Shown here piece by piece: positions 20,405 to 29,829 of a stretch of 64,000 nt of DNA. The position numbers were made by a program, and so were the translations under genes. Origin of the DNA: Roseburia sp. AM59-24XD. Its GTDB lineage: Bacteria; Bacillota; Clostridia; Lachnospirales; Lachnospiraceae. The stretch spans positions 1 through 64,000 of the forward strand of contig NZ_QUET01000006.1 in NCBI RefSeq assembly GCF_003478445.1, in the 5' to 3' direction. A model generated the notes under the pieces. The model saw only the letters and a list, made by a program, of their open reading frames with translations, had not been told where the DNA came from and did no database searches. Every line of letters begins with the position of its first letter. Position 1 is the first letter of the stretch.

Positions 20405-20447
20405 TTATTTTATTCCATCGCCGTCATCAACTGCGGCGGCTTTCTGC

Positions 20448-20888
20448 TTACATGTCCAACGCCTTCTTGATATCTCCAAGTCGAAAGCCCTTCCGGTATA
20501 ACTTCCCGGCAATCTTCTGCTTCTCCTCATAAGAAAACTCAGTCTCTCCATGCGTGAGCTTGCGCAGCGCTGTCTGCAACGCAGCGTCATCATTCTCACA
20601 TACGTTCTCTATCGCCAGATCAATATACTCCTCCGGCACATGGCGCTGATACAGATCCTGCCGCAGCCTCTGTCTGCTCCGCTGTTCATGATGGAACTCT
20701 ACAAAATGAACGGCATATCTGTAATCATCCAGATAATGAAACGACTTGACATACTCGATTGCCTCTTCAATGGCTCCCTCGGAAAATCCCTTCAACGACA
20801 GCTTGTCACGAAGCTGCCACTCGGTCCGATCCATATACTTCAAAAGAGACATCGCCTTCTTCTTGGCTTCTAATGATTCGTCCTGCAT
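20448..20888 (-). CDS. recX: RecX regulatory protein
   Basis: 146 aa built of three-helix repeats typical of RecX: KAMSLLKYMDRTEWQLRDKL, then SLKGFSEGAIEEAIEYVKSF with YLDDYRYAVHFV, and a C-terminal repeat ending YRKGFRLGDIKKALDM. RecX inhibits RecA filaments. It lies about 110 bp downstream of recA on the same strand and probably shares its SOS-controlled transcript. Confidence 0.92.
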   Translation of the reverse strand: MQDESLEAKKKAMSLLKYMDRTEWQLRDKLSLKGFSEGAIEEAIEYVKSFHYLDDYRYAVHFVEFHHEQRSRQRLRQDLYQRHVPEEYIDLAIENVCENDDAALQTALRKLTHGETEFSYEEKQKIAGKLYRKGFRLGDIKKALDM

Positions 20889-20998
20889 TAATACGCTCCG
20901 TCCTTATCGTGCTTTCACGGCTTCACCCCGGACTCGGCAGCGCTGTCCGGTCTGACTCCCCTCATTGCCTTCCCTTAAGATAATCTGTCCTGTCAGAC

Positions 20999-22099
20999 TT
21001 ACTTTCCCTTCGGTGCGCCAGCCTTATCCTGTGCGTCTGCCGGTGCGGCATCATTCTGCTCTGCCACTGCATCCGCATCCTCTGAGCCATCTGCGGACGG
21101 GATTCTCTTAGCGCGAACCTTGTCCTCGACTTCCTTCATGATATCCGGATGCTCCTTTAAGAACTGCTTTGCATTCTCACGACCCTGACCGATCTTATTC
21201 CCATTGTATGCATACCATGCACCACTCTTATTGATAATATTGTCATTGGCAGCCAGATCAAGAATATCTCCCTCTCTGGAAATGCCAATGCCATAGACAA
21301 GATCCACCTCAGCCTCACGGAATGGAGGTGCTACCTTATTCTTAACAACCTTGATCTTAGCTCGGTTTCCAATAGCCTCTCCGTCCTTCTTGATCACCTC
21401 ACCACGACGTACCTCCAGGCGAACAGAAGAATAATACTTGAGCGCCCGTCCACCGGTTGTCGTCTCCGGATTACCAAACATCACACCGACCTTCTCACGG
21501 AGCTGGTTGATAAAGATAACGGTACAGCTTGTCTTACCAATGATACCGGTCAGCTTACGAAGAGCCTGTGACATCAGTCGCGCCTGCAGACCCACATGGG
21601 AATCGCCCATATCTCCCTCGATCTCAGCCTTCGGTACAAGTGCCGCCACAGAGTCAACAATAATAATGTCGATCGCCCCGGAACGAACCATCGTCTCCGT
21701 GATCTCCAGAGCCTGTTCTCCATTGTCCGGCTGGGATATGTATAAATTGTCAATGTCAACGCCGATCCGCTTCGCATAGACAGGATCCAGCGCATGCTCC
21801 GCATCAATAAATCCGGCGATACCGCCAAGCTTCTGCACCTCTGCTACAATATGAAGTGCTACCGTGGTCTTACCACCTCCCTCAGGACCGTAGATCTCCA
21901 CAATTCTTCCCTTCGGAATACCTCCTACTCCAAGTGCAAGATCCAGCCCCAGAGAACCTGTCGGGAATGTCTCCACGTTCATATGGGTATTGTCACCGAG
22001 CTTCATCACCGAGCCCTTGCCGTATGCCTTCTCGATCTGTGCAACAGCAGACTCCAGTGCCTTTCGTTTATTCTCATCGATCTTAATTTCCTTTGCCAT
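20999..22099 (-). CDS. recA: Recombinase A
   Basis: 366 aa. Strand-exchange ATPase and LexA co-protease. Walker [10 protein letters not shown], Walker [11 protein letters not shown], and the loop-2 motif [20 protein letters not shown]. The C-terminal tail is acidic, then Ala/Lys-rich. The start MAKEIKID at 22099 has GTGAGGAAG upstream; the ATG four codons earlier has none. Preceded by a strong promoter with a LexA box just past +1. Confidence 0.98.
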   Translation of the reverse strand: MAKEIKIDENKRKALESAVAQIEKAYGKGSVMKLGDNTHMNVETFPTGSLGLDLALGVGGIPKGRIVEIYGPEGGGKTTVALHIVAEVQKLGGIAGFIDAEHALDPVYAKRIGVDIDNLYISQPDNGEQALEITETMVRSGAIDIIIVDSVAALVPKAEIEGDMGDSHVGLQARLMSQALRKLTGIIGKTSCTVIFINQLREKVGVMFGNPETTTGGRALKYYSSVRLEVRRGEVIKKDGEAIGNRAKIKVVKNKVAPPFREAEVDLVYGIGISREGDILDLAANDNIINKSGAWYAYNGNKIGQGRENAKQFLKEHPDIMKEVEDKVRAKRIPSADGSEDADAVAEQNDAAPADAQDKAGAPKGK

Positions 22100-22118
22100 A
22101 ATCTTCCTCACTTTCTTA

Positions 22119-22132
22119 CGAACAAGTGTTCT
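22119..22132. promoter_or_regulatory. LexA (SOS) box of recA
   Basis: CGAAC-AAGT-GTTCT matches the Gram-positive LexA/DinR consensus CGAAC-N4-GTTCG except the last base. It lies 10 bp downstream of the -10 hexamer. Confidence 0.85.
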
Positions 22133-22141
22133 TATTCATTA

Positions 22142-22170
22142 AGCATAAACTATTTTCGGACTGCTGTCAA
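22142..22170 (-). promoter_or_regulatory. recA promoter
   Basis: TTGACA (22170-22165), 17-bp spacer, TATGCT (22147-22142) on the minus strand. Confidence 0.8.
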
Positions 22171-22259
22171 CAGTAAATATTTCAGGTGGTCAAATCTTAT
22201 CATAATTTTATGCCCGCTACAATTATTTTTACAGTTTCCTTATATTTTTCATAAAATTT

Positions 22260-23315
22260 TTAGTTATGCTTCATAACATACTTCTGCGTATATTTCGTCA
22301 CATACTCCTGCGTGATCAGATGATAGTTGTTCATCGCATTCAGCGTCCTGAAAAACTGATCTCTGGTGACCGGTGCCTCCACAAGCTCCTCCAGTACACT
22401 TTCCATTTTCTGACGGTACTCCTCCAACGTATAAACATTATTCTTGCATAAAATGCCATAACGATAGATATCTTTAAAATATTCATCAAACCGTCCGGAG
22501 GTATTCACCGCATCATCCACAAGAAACGGTGCTCTTGTCAGAATACTGAAAATCCCCTTCATAGAGGTATTGGTAAATGAAATTCCCGGATGGATCGTAA
22601 ACAGATTCTTCACATATACGATATGTCCGTTTTTTGTATTTTGCTTATATTCCGGCAGATACGGCTTATATACGCCCGTCATGAAACCGGAATATTGAAA
22701 TGCCAGATAATCCTGTTCGGGATCTGCCGGCATATTTTTATGATAATGCACGCCCTTAATATCATTAAAAGGAATCTTAAACTCTCTGGCACTGCGGTCC
22801 ATGATCAGAAGATGCAGATAATGATCCGTCCGCCAGACGATTGCCGGTGCCTGTTGTATTTTCTCCGCCGGATAAGAATCGACCATCGCAAACACATGCT
22901 TCTGCTTCACCTGATGCTCTTTGACAAGTTTTTTAAACTTACGCGCATTAAAGGAAGATAAGTACTGAAGCTTTTCCTTCTCCTGTTCCTTTTGCTTCTT
23001 CTCCTCTTCCTTTTCGCGGTCTTCCTGTCCCTCCTGCATTTCGCCGGATGCATCCAATCCTTCGACTCCTTTAGCAGACAGCTTCTCCCTGCGCCTGCGG
23101 TCGCTGCGCTCAATCTCGGTCAGTGAGGCTGACTGTGATGTCACAAATGCCGACAGCGCGCAGACAAAGGCTCCCGTTCCGAACGCAAAGGATCCAAGCA
23201 CTGCCGCAAGTACGCCAAACAAAACCGCAGCAAGTCCCATGATAACGATCGACCACAAAAATACTCTTGCTTTGGCACTGCCATAAAACATCGTATGCAG
23301 AATCTTATTCATCAT
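22260..23315 (-). CDS. Membrane protein of unknown function with coiled-coil segment
   Basis: 351 aa, not recognised. Two hydrophobic helices at about 18-40 and 42-60, then a Lys/Glu-rich coiled-coil stretch (about 75-120), then a soluble domain with KIPFNDIKGVHYHKN resembling a PH-like or YcxB-like strand pattern, and a Tyr/Lys-rich C-terminus. Its start overlaps the stop of the DUF1653 gene by 4 bp (ATGA), so the two are coupled. Membrane attached with the large domain in the cytoplasm is the simplest topology. No enzymatic motif is seen. Confidence 0.7.
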   Translation of the reverse strand: MMNKILHTMFYGSAKARVFLWSIVIMGLAAVLFGVLAAVLGSFAFGTGAFVCALSAFVTSQSASLTEIERSDRRRREKLSAKGVEGLDASGEMQEGQEDREKEEEKKQKEQEKEKLQYLSSFNARKFKKLVKEHQVKQKHVFAMVDSYPAEKIQQAPAIVWRTDHYLHLLIMDRSAREFKIPFNDIKGVHYHKNMPADPEQDYLAFQYSGFMTGVYKPYLPEYKQNTKNGHIVYVKNLFTIHPGISFTNTSMKGIFSILTRAPFLVDDAVNTSGRFDEYFKDIYRYGILCKNNVYTLEEYRQKMESVLEELVEAPVTRDQFFRTLNAMNNYHLITQEYVTKYTQKYVMKHN

Positions 23316-23968
23316 CGCCGCAGTCTTCCCCCCTCATACTTCTCATATGTCTCCAGACAATGAAGAAGCGTATCATAGTGCTCCTGTGAAGATCCTTCCT
23401 CCAGCACAATATCAAGTGCCGCCGCCAGATTATTCAGATAAAGCTCATTGATATAATCACGCATACCGGTAAGGATCTGCCGTTTCTCGCGGTATGTCTC
23501 CGCATCCAGAAGTGCAAGGAAACCTCTCCTTGCAATCTCCTCCTCCGGCATTCTCCCGGTCAGCCTTTTCTCTCCCTGATCATTGATCAGAATTTCCCGT
23601 AATTCTTCATCGCTGACCGGTTCTGCCATCATTTCCTTTCTACTGCTTTCCTGCAATTGTCCGGAATCGGTCTGTCCGTTTTCCGGGACAGATTTATTTT
23701 GTGACCGGAGCACACTACCACCGTCTTCCTTCTGAAAACGTACCTCCACAAAACGATACTCCTGCGCCGCCTCCGGATAACGCGTTCTGTCAAGCCTGTC
23801 TGTAAACATGGACAATGGTCTTACCCATGTCTCAAACGGCGGATACATCGCCTGATACACCACCATTTCCTCTCCGCTCTCCGAATGCTTTGCAATCGTG
23901 CGTACCTGATATATATTCCCTTTAAAATGCCGATAAAATGCTCCCGGCACCGGTCTGTTCTGATTCAT
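23312..23968 (-). CDS. DUF1653-domain protein
   Basis: 218 aa. Residues 5-70 (PVPGAFYRHFKGNIYQVRTI, then ..MVVYQAMYPPFETWVRPL) match the small DUF1653 domain, usually found as a 70-aa single-domain protein. Here it is followed by a polar linker and a helical C-terminal half of unknown function (about 130-218). I place the start at ATG 23968, which has GGAGGGGAAAG upstream; a longer reading to 24301 runs through the thiM leader and is not credible. Coupled to the downstream membrane protein. Confidence 0.72.
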   Translation of the reverse strand: MNQNRPVPGAFYRHFKGNIYQVRTIAKHSESGEEMVVYQAMYPPFETWVRPLSMFTDRLDRTRYPEAAQEYRFVEVRFQKEDGGSVLRSQNKSVPENGQTDSGQLQESSRKEMMAEPVSDEELREILINDQGEKRLTGRMPEEEIARRGFLALLDAETYREKRQILTGMRDYINELYLNNLAAALDIVLEEGSSQEHYDTLLHCLETYEKYEGGRLRR

Positions 23969-24067
23969 CGCTTTCCCCTCCTGTCTTCTCTCATTATAGG
24001 ATGTTTTGCAATGATTATCAATTTCTTTTTGCTGTCTGCATCCTGCCACAAACACACGCACATATGC

Positions 24068-24095
24068 TTGACTTTTTCGATCGCTATGATATACT
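24068..24095 (+). promoter_or_regulatory. Promoter of thiM-thiE-HAD
   Basis: TTGACT, 16-bp spacer, TATACT. Transcription should start near 24102, leaving about 120 bases of leader. Confidence 0.75.
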
Positions 24096-24114
24096 GGACT
24101 CAGATTTTGTCGAA

Positions 24115-24169
24115 CGGCAGAAGAAGGGGCATACCACCGCGGGTATGATTCTTTTTCTGTCGTTTTTTT
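24115..24169 (+). terminator. Terminator-like hairpin in the thiM leader
   Basis: A 20-bp imperfect stem CGGCAGAAGAAGGGGCATACC / GGTATG..CTTTTTCTGTCG with a short loop, followed by seven T. It begins about 13 bases after the expected transcription start and ends 56 bp before thiM. Reads as an intrinsic terminator in the leader. No TPP aptamer core is present upstream of it. Confidence 0.65.
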
Positions 24170-24224
24170 ATCAGAATACAAGCAGCGCAGTCCTTTTACT
24201 GCCGCATCAGAAAGGAAACATATT

Positions 24225-25064
24225 ATGAATATTACAGAACAGGCAAAAGAAATCTTTGACAACATCAAAACAGTTGCTCCGGTTGTACACAATATTTCCA
24301 ACTACATCACCGCAACCGACTGCGCCAATATGACGCTGGCATGCGGCGGCTCTCCAACTATGGCAGATGATCCGGATGAAGTTGCCGATATCTCCGCAGG
24401 CTGCAACGGCTGCGTGATCAACATGGGTAACACCGGCGGATTTCTGGAGGAGTCCATGCTGCGTATGGGACGCAAGAACAACGAAATCGAGCATCCTGTC
24501 ATTTTTGATCCGGTTGGAGCCGGAGCCGCACACCGCCGCAACGCCGTTCTGGAAAATCTGATGAACAGCATCCGTTTCACCGTAATCCGCGGCAATATCT
24601 CCGAGATCAAATATGTTGGTGACAAGAGTTCCCACGCCAAGGGCGTAGATGCTGCCAATGAGGATCTTGCAAACGAGGATAACATTTATGAGATTGCAGA
24701 ATACGCCAAAAAGATCAGTGCCATCACCTGCTCTGTGATCGCCATCAGCGGTCCGATCGATGTTGTTGCCAACGCAGACACTGCTTATCTGATCCGCAAT
24801 GGTCATCCTATGATGTCACGCATTACCGGTACCGGCTGCATGCTGACCAGTGCGATCGGTGTCTTTGTATCCGCCAACCCTTATAAGGCTCTCGAGGCTA
24901 CTGCAACAGCAATTGCCGCTTACGGCTATGCCGGTGAGCTTGCCTACGAAAAAACTGTCCGGACAGAAGGCGGCACCGGTTCTTTGCGCACCTTCCTCAT
25001 CGATTATATGAGCAGCATGGACTACGAAACCTTCTTAAAGGGAGCTAAGATCGAGCGCGTATAA
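24225..25064 (+). CDS. thiM: Hydroxyethylthiazole kinase
   Basis: 279 aa ribokinase-like enzyme that phosphorylates 4-methyl-5-(2-hydroxyethyl)thiazole in thiamin salvage. Conserved HNISNYITATDCANMTLACG, DPVGAG, NISEIKYV and the catalytic Cys region ITGTGCMLTSAIG. The start has AGAAAGGA upstream. First gene of thiM-thiE-HAD, convergent with thiC-thiD. Salvage of the thiazole moiety fits the absence of thiG/thiH here. Confidence 0.96.
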   Translation: MNITEQAKEIFDNIKTVAPVVHNISNYITATDCANMTLACGGSPTMADDPDEVADISAGCNGCVINMGNTGGFLEESMLRMGRKNNEIEHPVIFDPVGAGAAHRRNAVLENLMNSIRFTVIRGNISEIKYVGDKSSHAKGVDAANEDLANEDNIYEIAEYAKKISAITCSVIAISGPIDVVANADTAYLIRNGHPMMSRITGTGCMLTSAIGVFVSANPYKALEATATAIAAYGYAGELAYEKTVRTEGGTGSLRTFLIDYMSSMDYETFLKGAKIERV

Positions 25065-25137
25065 CACTGATACAATCCGTGGCATCGTCGAATTCAAAAC
25101 ATCCTATCATAAATTCAGATAACAAAAGGAGATAAAA

Positions 25138-25782
25138 ATGTCATATCCATTAAGAAATGATGCACTTACCTTATATGCGATCACTGATCGTTACTGGTTA
25201 AACGGCAGACGTCTTGCCGATGTTGTTGAAAACGTTCTCAAAAACGGAGCAACGTTTCTGCAGCTTCGCGAAAAAGAATTTTCCCATGAAGAAATGGTAC
25301 AGGAAGCAATGGAGATCAAAGAGATTGCTGCCAGATATCAGGTTCCGTTTGTCATCAACGATGATATTTACGCCGCCAAAGAAATTGATGCCGATGGCGT
25401 CCACATTGGTCAGAGCGATATGGAATATCAGAAAGCCAGACAAATCCTCGGACCGGATAAGATCATCGGTATTTCCGCCGCCACACTCGAGGAAGCGGTT
25501 GCCGCCGAGAAGGCAGGTGCAGACTATATCGGCGTCGGTGCCGTATTCCCAACCGATACGAAGGCAGATCATACCCCGGTTACCTTAGAGGCGCTGAAAC
25601 AGATCACCGATGCCGTTTCCATCCCTGTTGTCGCTATTGGCGGAATCAATGCCGATAATCTGACAAAGCTTGCCGGAACAGGCATTGACGGCATCTCTGT
25701 GATCTCTGCCATCTTCGGTCAGCCGGATCCCGGAATCGCCACGAAAGAACTGCTCGCACGCACAAAGGAGATACTCTCATGA
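25138..25782 (+). CDS. thiE: Thiamin-phosphate synthase
   Basis: 214 aa TIM barrel joining HMP-pyrophosphate and thiazole phosphate to thiamin monophosphate. Seen: LYAITDRYWL, FLQLREKEF, VINDDIYAAKEIDADGVHIG, GVGAVFPTDTKADH, VAIGGINADN and the phosphate loop GISVISAIF. The ribosome site is AAAAGGAG. The last codons overlap the next gene by 4 bp. Confidence 0.97.
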   Translation: MSYPLRNDALTLYAITDRYWLNGRRLADVVENVLKNGATFLQLREKEFSHEEMVQEAMEIKEIAARYQVPFVINDDIYAAKEIDADGVHIGQSDMEYQKARQILGPDKIIGISAATLEEAVAAEKAGADYIGVGAVFPTDTKADHTPVTLEALKQITDAVSIPVVAIGGINADNLTKLAGTGIDGISVISAIFGQPDPGIATKELLARTKEILS

Positions 25783-26413
25783 ATACCATAAAAGAAGCCG
25801 GACTTTATATTTTCGACATGGATGGGACGCTTCTTGATTCCATGGGAGAATGGACACACCTTGGACGCAGCTTTCTGCTGTCCAGGCAGATCCAGCCTCC
25901 TGAGAATCTGGAGGACATCATCGAAACAATGACAATGGATGAATCCGCTGCCTATTTCCGGACACTCGGCGTCTCCGGAGACATTGCTCGATCAATCATG
26001 ATGTCATGCAATTGATCCATGATTCTTACCGGCTACGGATTCCATTAAAACCCGGGGTACTTTCTTTACTGAAAGATCTATCCACCAAAAAGGACAGTAT
26101 CCTCTGCGTCCTGACAACCTCAGAGCGCGACTGCGCTGAGAATGCCTTTCGACGTCTTGGAATACTGTCCTATTTTAAGGACATACATACCAGCTTTGAA
26201 ATCGGTCTCGGTAAACGCACCGGCGATATTTACAAGTATGTATGTGATCTTTATCAGGTACCACCTTCGAATACGGTTGTCTTCGAGGATGCTCCTTATG
26301 CCATCCATGCTGCCAAAGAAGCCGGATGTTATGTTTATGCTGTTCCGGAGGAAACCTACCGCGCAGACTGGGAGGACTGTGTAAACACAGCCGATGATGT
26401 ATTCCAGCCATGA
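25779..26413 (+). pseudogene. HAD-superfamily phosphatase in the thiamin operon, frameshifted
   Basis: 211 aa after correction, beta-phosphoglucomutase/phosphoglycolate phosphatase-like. Motif I is FDMDGTLLDSMG, motif II LTTSE, motif III Lys in LGKRTGD, motif IV VFEDAPYAIHAA. The frame breaks at about 25987: the first part stops at 26015, while NHDVMQLIHDSYRLRIPLKP continues in the other frame; one missing C (GCCTCG read as GCTCG) suffices. It overlaps thiE by ATGA, so it belongs to the thiamin operon. A phosphatase acting on a thiamin or pyrimidine phosphate is plausible but unproven. Confidence 0.85.
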
Positions 26414-27243
26414 TCAAGCGGTCCGTTTCCATGACCCAGTTCAAGTCCTGTGGACATGGCACCGCGCACATATTCCTTGGCACGTCCCACGGATTCTTCC
26501 AATGAGTAACCAAGCGCAAGTCCGCTTGCGATCGCAGAGGACAGGGTGCAACCGGTCCCGTGTGTATTGCTGCATTCAATGCGCTCTGCCGGAAACCATA
26601 CCGGTTCACCCACATATAACAGATCATCCGCTGCCTGCTGCATATGACCGCCCTTTAAGAGTACCTGACAGCTATATCGCTGCCACAGCTTCTTCGCCGC
26701 AGCTTCCATGTCGAAGACGGTTGTGATGCAGTTCTCCGGTACCGGTTCACTGCTCTGTAAATGTTCCTCTTCAGTCTGGATCGTCCCTGCAAGAATCGCC
26801 TGTATCTCCGGAATGTTGGGCGTCACAAGCTCAGCCATCGGAAACAGTCGTTCCAGCATCAAACGTTCCCCTTCCGGCTCCAGAAGACATCGTCCGCTTG
26901 TCGATACCATGACCGGATCTAATACAATATGGGAGGGCTGATATTCTTCAAGCAGATCAGCCACCGCCTCCACAGCTTCTGCGGTAGAAAGCATGCCGAT
27001 CTTAACGGCATCCGGCTTAATATCCTTAAGCACCGCTTCCAACTGCAGACGAATCATTTCGCCGGTTACACTCTGCACGCCGGTCACACCGCATGTGTTT
27101 TGTGCCGTCACTGCCGTGATCACACTCATACCGTATACACCAAATGCAGACATTGTCTTTAAATCTGCCTGTATTCCGGCGCCTCCACTTGAATCCGAAC
27201 CGGCAATTGTCAATACAACCGATAATTTTTTCATCTTATTCAT
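26356..27243 (-). CDS. thiD: Hydroxymethylpyrimidine / phosphomethylpyrimidine kinase
   Basis: 295 aa ribokinase-fold enzyme making [58 protein letters not shown], the anion hole/catalytic [16 protein letters not shown]. The first codons overlap the thiC stop by 8 bp (start 27243; 27234 is an alternative). The last about 20 residues after the normal [11 protein letters not shown] end run 58 bp into the 3' end of the convergent HAD gene. Confidence 0.95.
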   Translation of the reverse strand: MNKMKKLSVVLTIAGSDSSGGAGIQADLKTMSAFGVYGMSVITAVTAQNTCGVTGVQSVTGEMIRLQLEAVLKDIKPDAVKIGMLSTAEAVEAVADLLEEYQPSHIVLDPVMVSTSGRCLLEPEGERLMLERLFPMAELVTPNIPEIQAILAGTIQTEEEHLQSSEPVPENCITTVFDMEAAAKKLWQRYSCQVLLKGGHMQQAADDLLYVGEPVWFPAERIECSNTHGTGCTLSSAIASGLALGYSLEESVGRAKEYVRGAMSTGLELGHGNGPLDHGWNTSSAVFTQSSQSAR

Positions 27244-28543
27244 CGAAAATTGATACAATCTCCCCGTCCAAAATCTTGTTCATATTCTTTACTGCACAGA
27301 AGTTACCACACATAGAGCAGGTATCCTCCTTCTCCGGAGCTGCCTCGGCACGGTATCTTCTCGCCTTCTCCGGATCAATCGAAAGCTCAAAGGTCTTCTC
27401 CCAGTCAAGGGCGCGGCGGGCTGCTGCCATCTCATCATCCCAGTCTCTTGCACCCGGAAGTCCCTTCGCAATATCAGCGGCATGCGCTGCGATCTTGGAA
27501 GCAATGATTCCTTCCTTTACATCGTTCAGATCCGGCAAACGCAGGTGCTCAGCCGGTGTTACATAGCACAGGAAGGATGCGCCATAAGTTGCTGCGATTG
27601 CCCCACCGATTGCAGAAGTAATATGATCATAGCCCGGTGCAATATCCGTAACGAGAGGTCCAAGTACATAAAATGGTGCTCCCTTACAGATTGTCTTCTG
27701 AATCTCCATATTCGCTTTGATCTGATCAAGCGGCATATGACCCGGTCCCTCGATCATAACCTGAACATCCTTTTCCCAGGCACGTCTTGTCAGCTCACCA
27801 AGTGTGATCAGCTCCTGAATCTGGGAAACATCGGATGCATCCTTCAAACAGCCCGGACGACATGCATCACCAAGACTCATCGTAACATCATATTCTCTGC
27901 AGATATCCAGCACTTCATCATAATACTCGTAGAATGGATTCTCATTACCGGTCATCTCCATCCATGCATAAATGATGGAACCACCACGGGATACGATGTT
28001 CATCAGACGTTTATCCTGACGGAAATGACGTGCTGTTTCCTTATTGACGCCACAGTGGATCGTCATGAAATCAACGCCGTCCTCCGCATGCATTCTGACA
28101 ATGTCGAGCCACTCCTTCGCGGTGATCTCCTTTAATGCCTTGTGATAATATACGACTGCATCATAAATCGGTACGGTACCGATCGTTGCCGGACACTCTG
28201 CCGTCAGCTTGCGGCGAAACTTCTGTGTATCTCCGCTGGAGCTTAAGTCCATGATCGCCTCTGCTCCCATATCAACGGCACTCTTTACCTTTTCCATCTC
28301 CATGTCAAGATCAGTCCAGTCACGGGATGTTCCAAGATTGACATTGATCTTTGTGCGAAGCGCACTTCCGATTCCGTTCGGTTCAAGTACCTTGTGGTTC
28401 TTATTCGCCGGGATGATTGCCTGCCCCTTTGCGATCAGGTCACGAAGTACCTCCACATCCATTTTCTCTTTGGCAGCAACCTTCTCCATTTCCGGAGTGA
28501 TGATATTCTTCCTTGCTGCATCCATCTGTGTTGTGTAATCCAT
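27236..28543 (-). CDS. thiC: Phosphomethylpyrimidine synthase (ThiC)
   Basis: 435 aa radical SAM enzyme rearranging aminoimidazole ribotide to HMP-P. Conserved [52 protein letters not shown] and the C-terminal 4Fe-4S motif [11 protein letters not shown] (CxxCxxxxC-type). Shorter than the proteobacterial form because the N-terminal extension is absent, as usual in Clostridia. Controlled by the TPP riboswitch upstream; thiD follows. Confidence 0.97.
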   Translation of the reverse strand: MDYTTQMDAARKNIITPEMEKVAAKEKMDVEVLRDLIAKGQAIIPANKNHKVLEPNGIGSALRTKINVNLGTSRDWTDLDMEMEKVKSAVDMGAEAIMDLSSSGDTQKFRRKLTAECPATIGTVPIYDAVVYYHKALKEITAKEWLDIVRMHAEDGVDFMTIHCGVNKETARHFRQDKRLMNIVSRGGSIIYAWMEMTGNENPFYEYYDEVLDICREYDVTMSLGDACRPGCLKDASDVSQIQELITLGELTRRAWEKDVQVMIEGPGHMPLDQIKANMEIQKTICKGAPFYVLGPLVTDIAPGYDHITSAIGGAIAATYGASFLCYVTPAEHLRLPDLNDVKEGIIASKIAAHAADIAKGLPGARDWDDEMAAARRALDWEKTFELSIDPEKARRYRAEAAPEKEDTCSMCGNFCAVKNMNKILDGEIVSIFDE

Positions 28544-28737
28544 AATCTACCTCACTTCTTCCTTTTTAACTGACTCAGACTTTGCGCACTCAGTATATAA
28601 CTGTGGTCATAAAAATATTATGGTGCACGTTTTAATTTTTAATAATAGCTGTGCGAAGTTTGAGTAACTCATAATAAAATAAACATACGCCCGGGAGCAT
28701 TTTCGTATATCGCGGATGACACATTTCTATACAAAAA

Positions 28738-28766
28738 GTGCTCCGGATATATTCATCTGAAGCACT
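28738..28766 (-). terminator. Riboswitch expression-platform terminator of thiC
   Basis: On the minus strand GTGCTTCAGATG / ATATCCGGAGCAC then TTTTT, 38 bases after the TPP aptamer and about 195 bp ahead of thiC. Confidence 0.8.
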
Positions 28767-28803
28767 GTAATTTGTAAGAATATGATGTTATACAAAGCAA
28801 ATC

Positions 28804-28884
28804 TATCTTCCTACGCCGGAATTATCCGAATCAGGTTCATGGGTCGGACATCTTTCGTCCCTCTCAGCCGTAACAGCTCCCCAG
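28804..28884 (-). ncRNA. TPP riboswitch (thi box) controlling thiC-thiD
   Basis: On the minus strand the aptamer reads GGGGAGC ... GGCTGAGAGGGAC ... GACCCATGAACCTGATTC, then GGATAATTCCGGCGTAGGAA: the conserved CTGAGA, ACCTGAT and GGATAAT..CGTAGG elements of the thi box in order, with a short P3 arm (GGACGAAAGATGTCC). Followed by an intrinsic terminator, so TPP should stop transcription. The 455-bp gap ahead of thiC holds this aptamer, its promoter and terminator; I see nothing else in it. Confidence 0.95.
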
Positions 28885-28900
28885 ACAAATTATCTCTTTT

Positions 28901-28929
28901 AGTATAGTGAGGGTCACGCTGTCTGTCAA
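28901..28929 (-). promoter_or_regulatory. thiC promoter
   Basis: TTGACA (28929-28924), 17-bp spacer, TATACT (28906-28901), directly ahead of the TPP aptamer. Confidence 0.85.
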
Positions 28930-28998
28930 GCATACAAAAGAAGAATCCATTCATTTACAATTTATCAATTTCATGTACACCTGCACAAAATTGCAAAA

Positions 28999-29829
28999 TT
29001 ATAACAGCTGAAATCCCACAATTCCGATAATACAGACAATTCCACCCAGCACACTGAGAAGATCGTGCTCCTCTTCTTTTCTGGCAATGCCCCAGAAGAA
29101 AAGCACCACAAGGATCATCGGCTGGATGAAGGAATAATTAGCAAGGCTTACCGCGATCACGGCATTCTCGCCAAGCAAACCTGCAACATTCGGAATCTTG
29201 GTCAGAACGACAAACAGACCACCGTTTCTCTTTTCCTTAAAGAGCCGAACCGGATGTACCACCGGTAAAAGGATCAGAGCAAGAAGGATCAATGCAAAAT
29301 AAAGACACATTGTTGAGGATATGTACGGCTCTGCCGCTGCGATCACAAAACCATAGCCGTATTTCGCCGCCAGATAGACAATGAGCGGAAGAATAATTTT
29401 CCCATAATGAATGGTCTTTCTGCCCGCCTGTGCGATCAGTATAAGGCCGACTACCGTCACTGCAATAAATGCAAGACGCACCCACGAAAACACCTGTGTC
29501 TTCATGGCAATGTCCGTAAAATAGGACGCAAACAGGCAAATTCCAAGCCATGCCTTTAATTCAAACGCCGACATATCCCGAAGGATCAGTGCTGACATCT
29601 GAAACTCCAGCATCTTGGAAGCGGTCAACAGAAGGATCGCTGCCACTGCCGGCAGCCCCCACACAACGTGCGTATCAACAAACGGCAACGTAATTGTCAT
29701 AAATACCGCAGTTGCTGCTGCCATCAGGAATGTCAGTTCATTACCATTAAATTTAATCTTGGCAACTGCATATTTATCACTCAGCGAGCAGATCGTGTAG
29801 CACAAAACTACCATTAACATTAATAACAT
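28999..29829 (-). CDS. DMT/EamA-like membrane transporter
   Basis: 276 aa with about nine to ten hydrophobic helices in two similar halves, the drug/metabolite-transporter layout. Few charged residues in the membrane; short loops such as YVAAKYGYGFV-like repeats. The start at 29829 (MLLMLMVV) is chosen because it opens directly on TM1 and has AAAGGA upstream; a longer version to 29871 has a charged extension. It ends upstream of the thiC promoter but is not under the riboswitch, so a thiamin-related role is not supported. Substrate unknown. Confidence 0.7.
   Translation of the reverse strand: MLLMLMVVLCYTICSLSDKYAVAKIKFNGNELTFLMAAATAVFMTITLPFVDTHVVWGLPAVAAILLLTASKMLEFQMSALILRDMSAFELKAWLGICLFASYFTDIAMKTQVFSWVRLAFIAVTVVGLILIAQAGRKTIHYGKIILPLIVYLAAKYGYGFVIAAAEPYISSTMCLYFALILLALILLPVVHPVRLFKEKRNGGLFVVLTKIPNVAGLLGENAVIAVSLANYSFIQPMILVVLFFWGIARKEEEHDLLSVLGGIVCIIGIVGFQLL

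Noticed and set aside
22197..22259. Promoter or terminator in the AT-rich tail after the membrane protein gene
   Set aside because: No stem of useful length; the recA promoter lies further left and is listed.
24125..24145. ACCGCGGG-like string in the thiM leader resembling a T-box element
   Set aside because: The T-box core TGGNACCGCG is absent and the sequence is simply part of the hairpin stem and loop.
27482..28135. Open frame antisense to thiC
   Set aside because: Shadow of the conserved thiC coding sequence.
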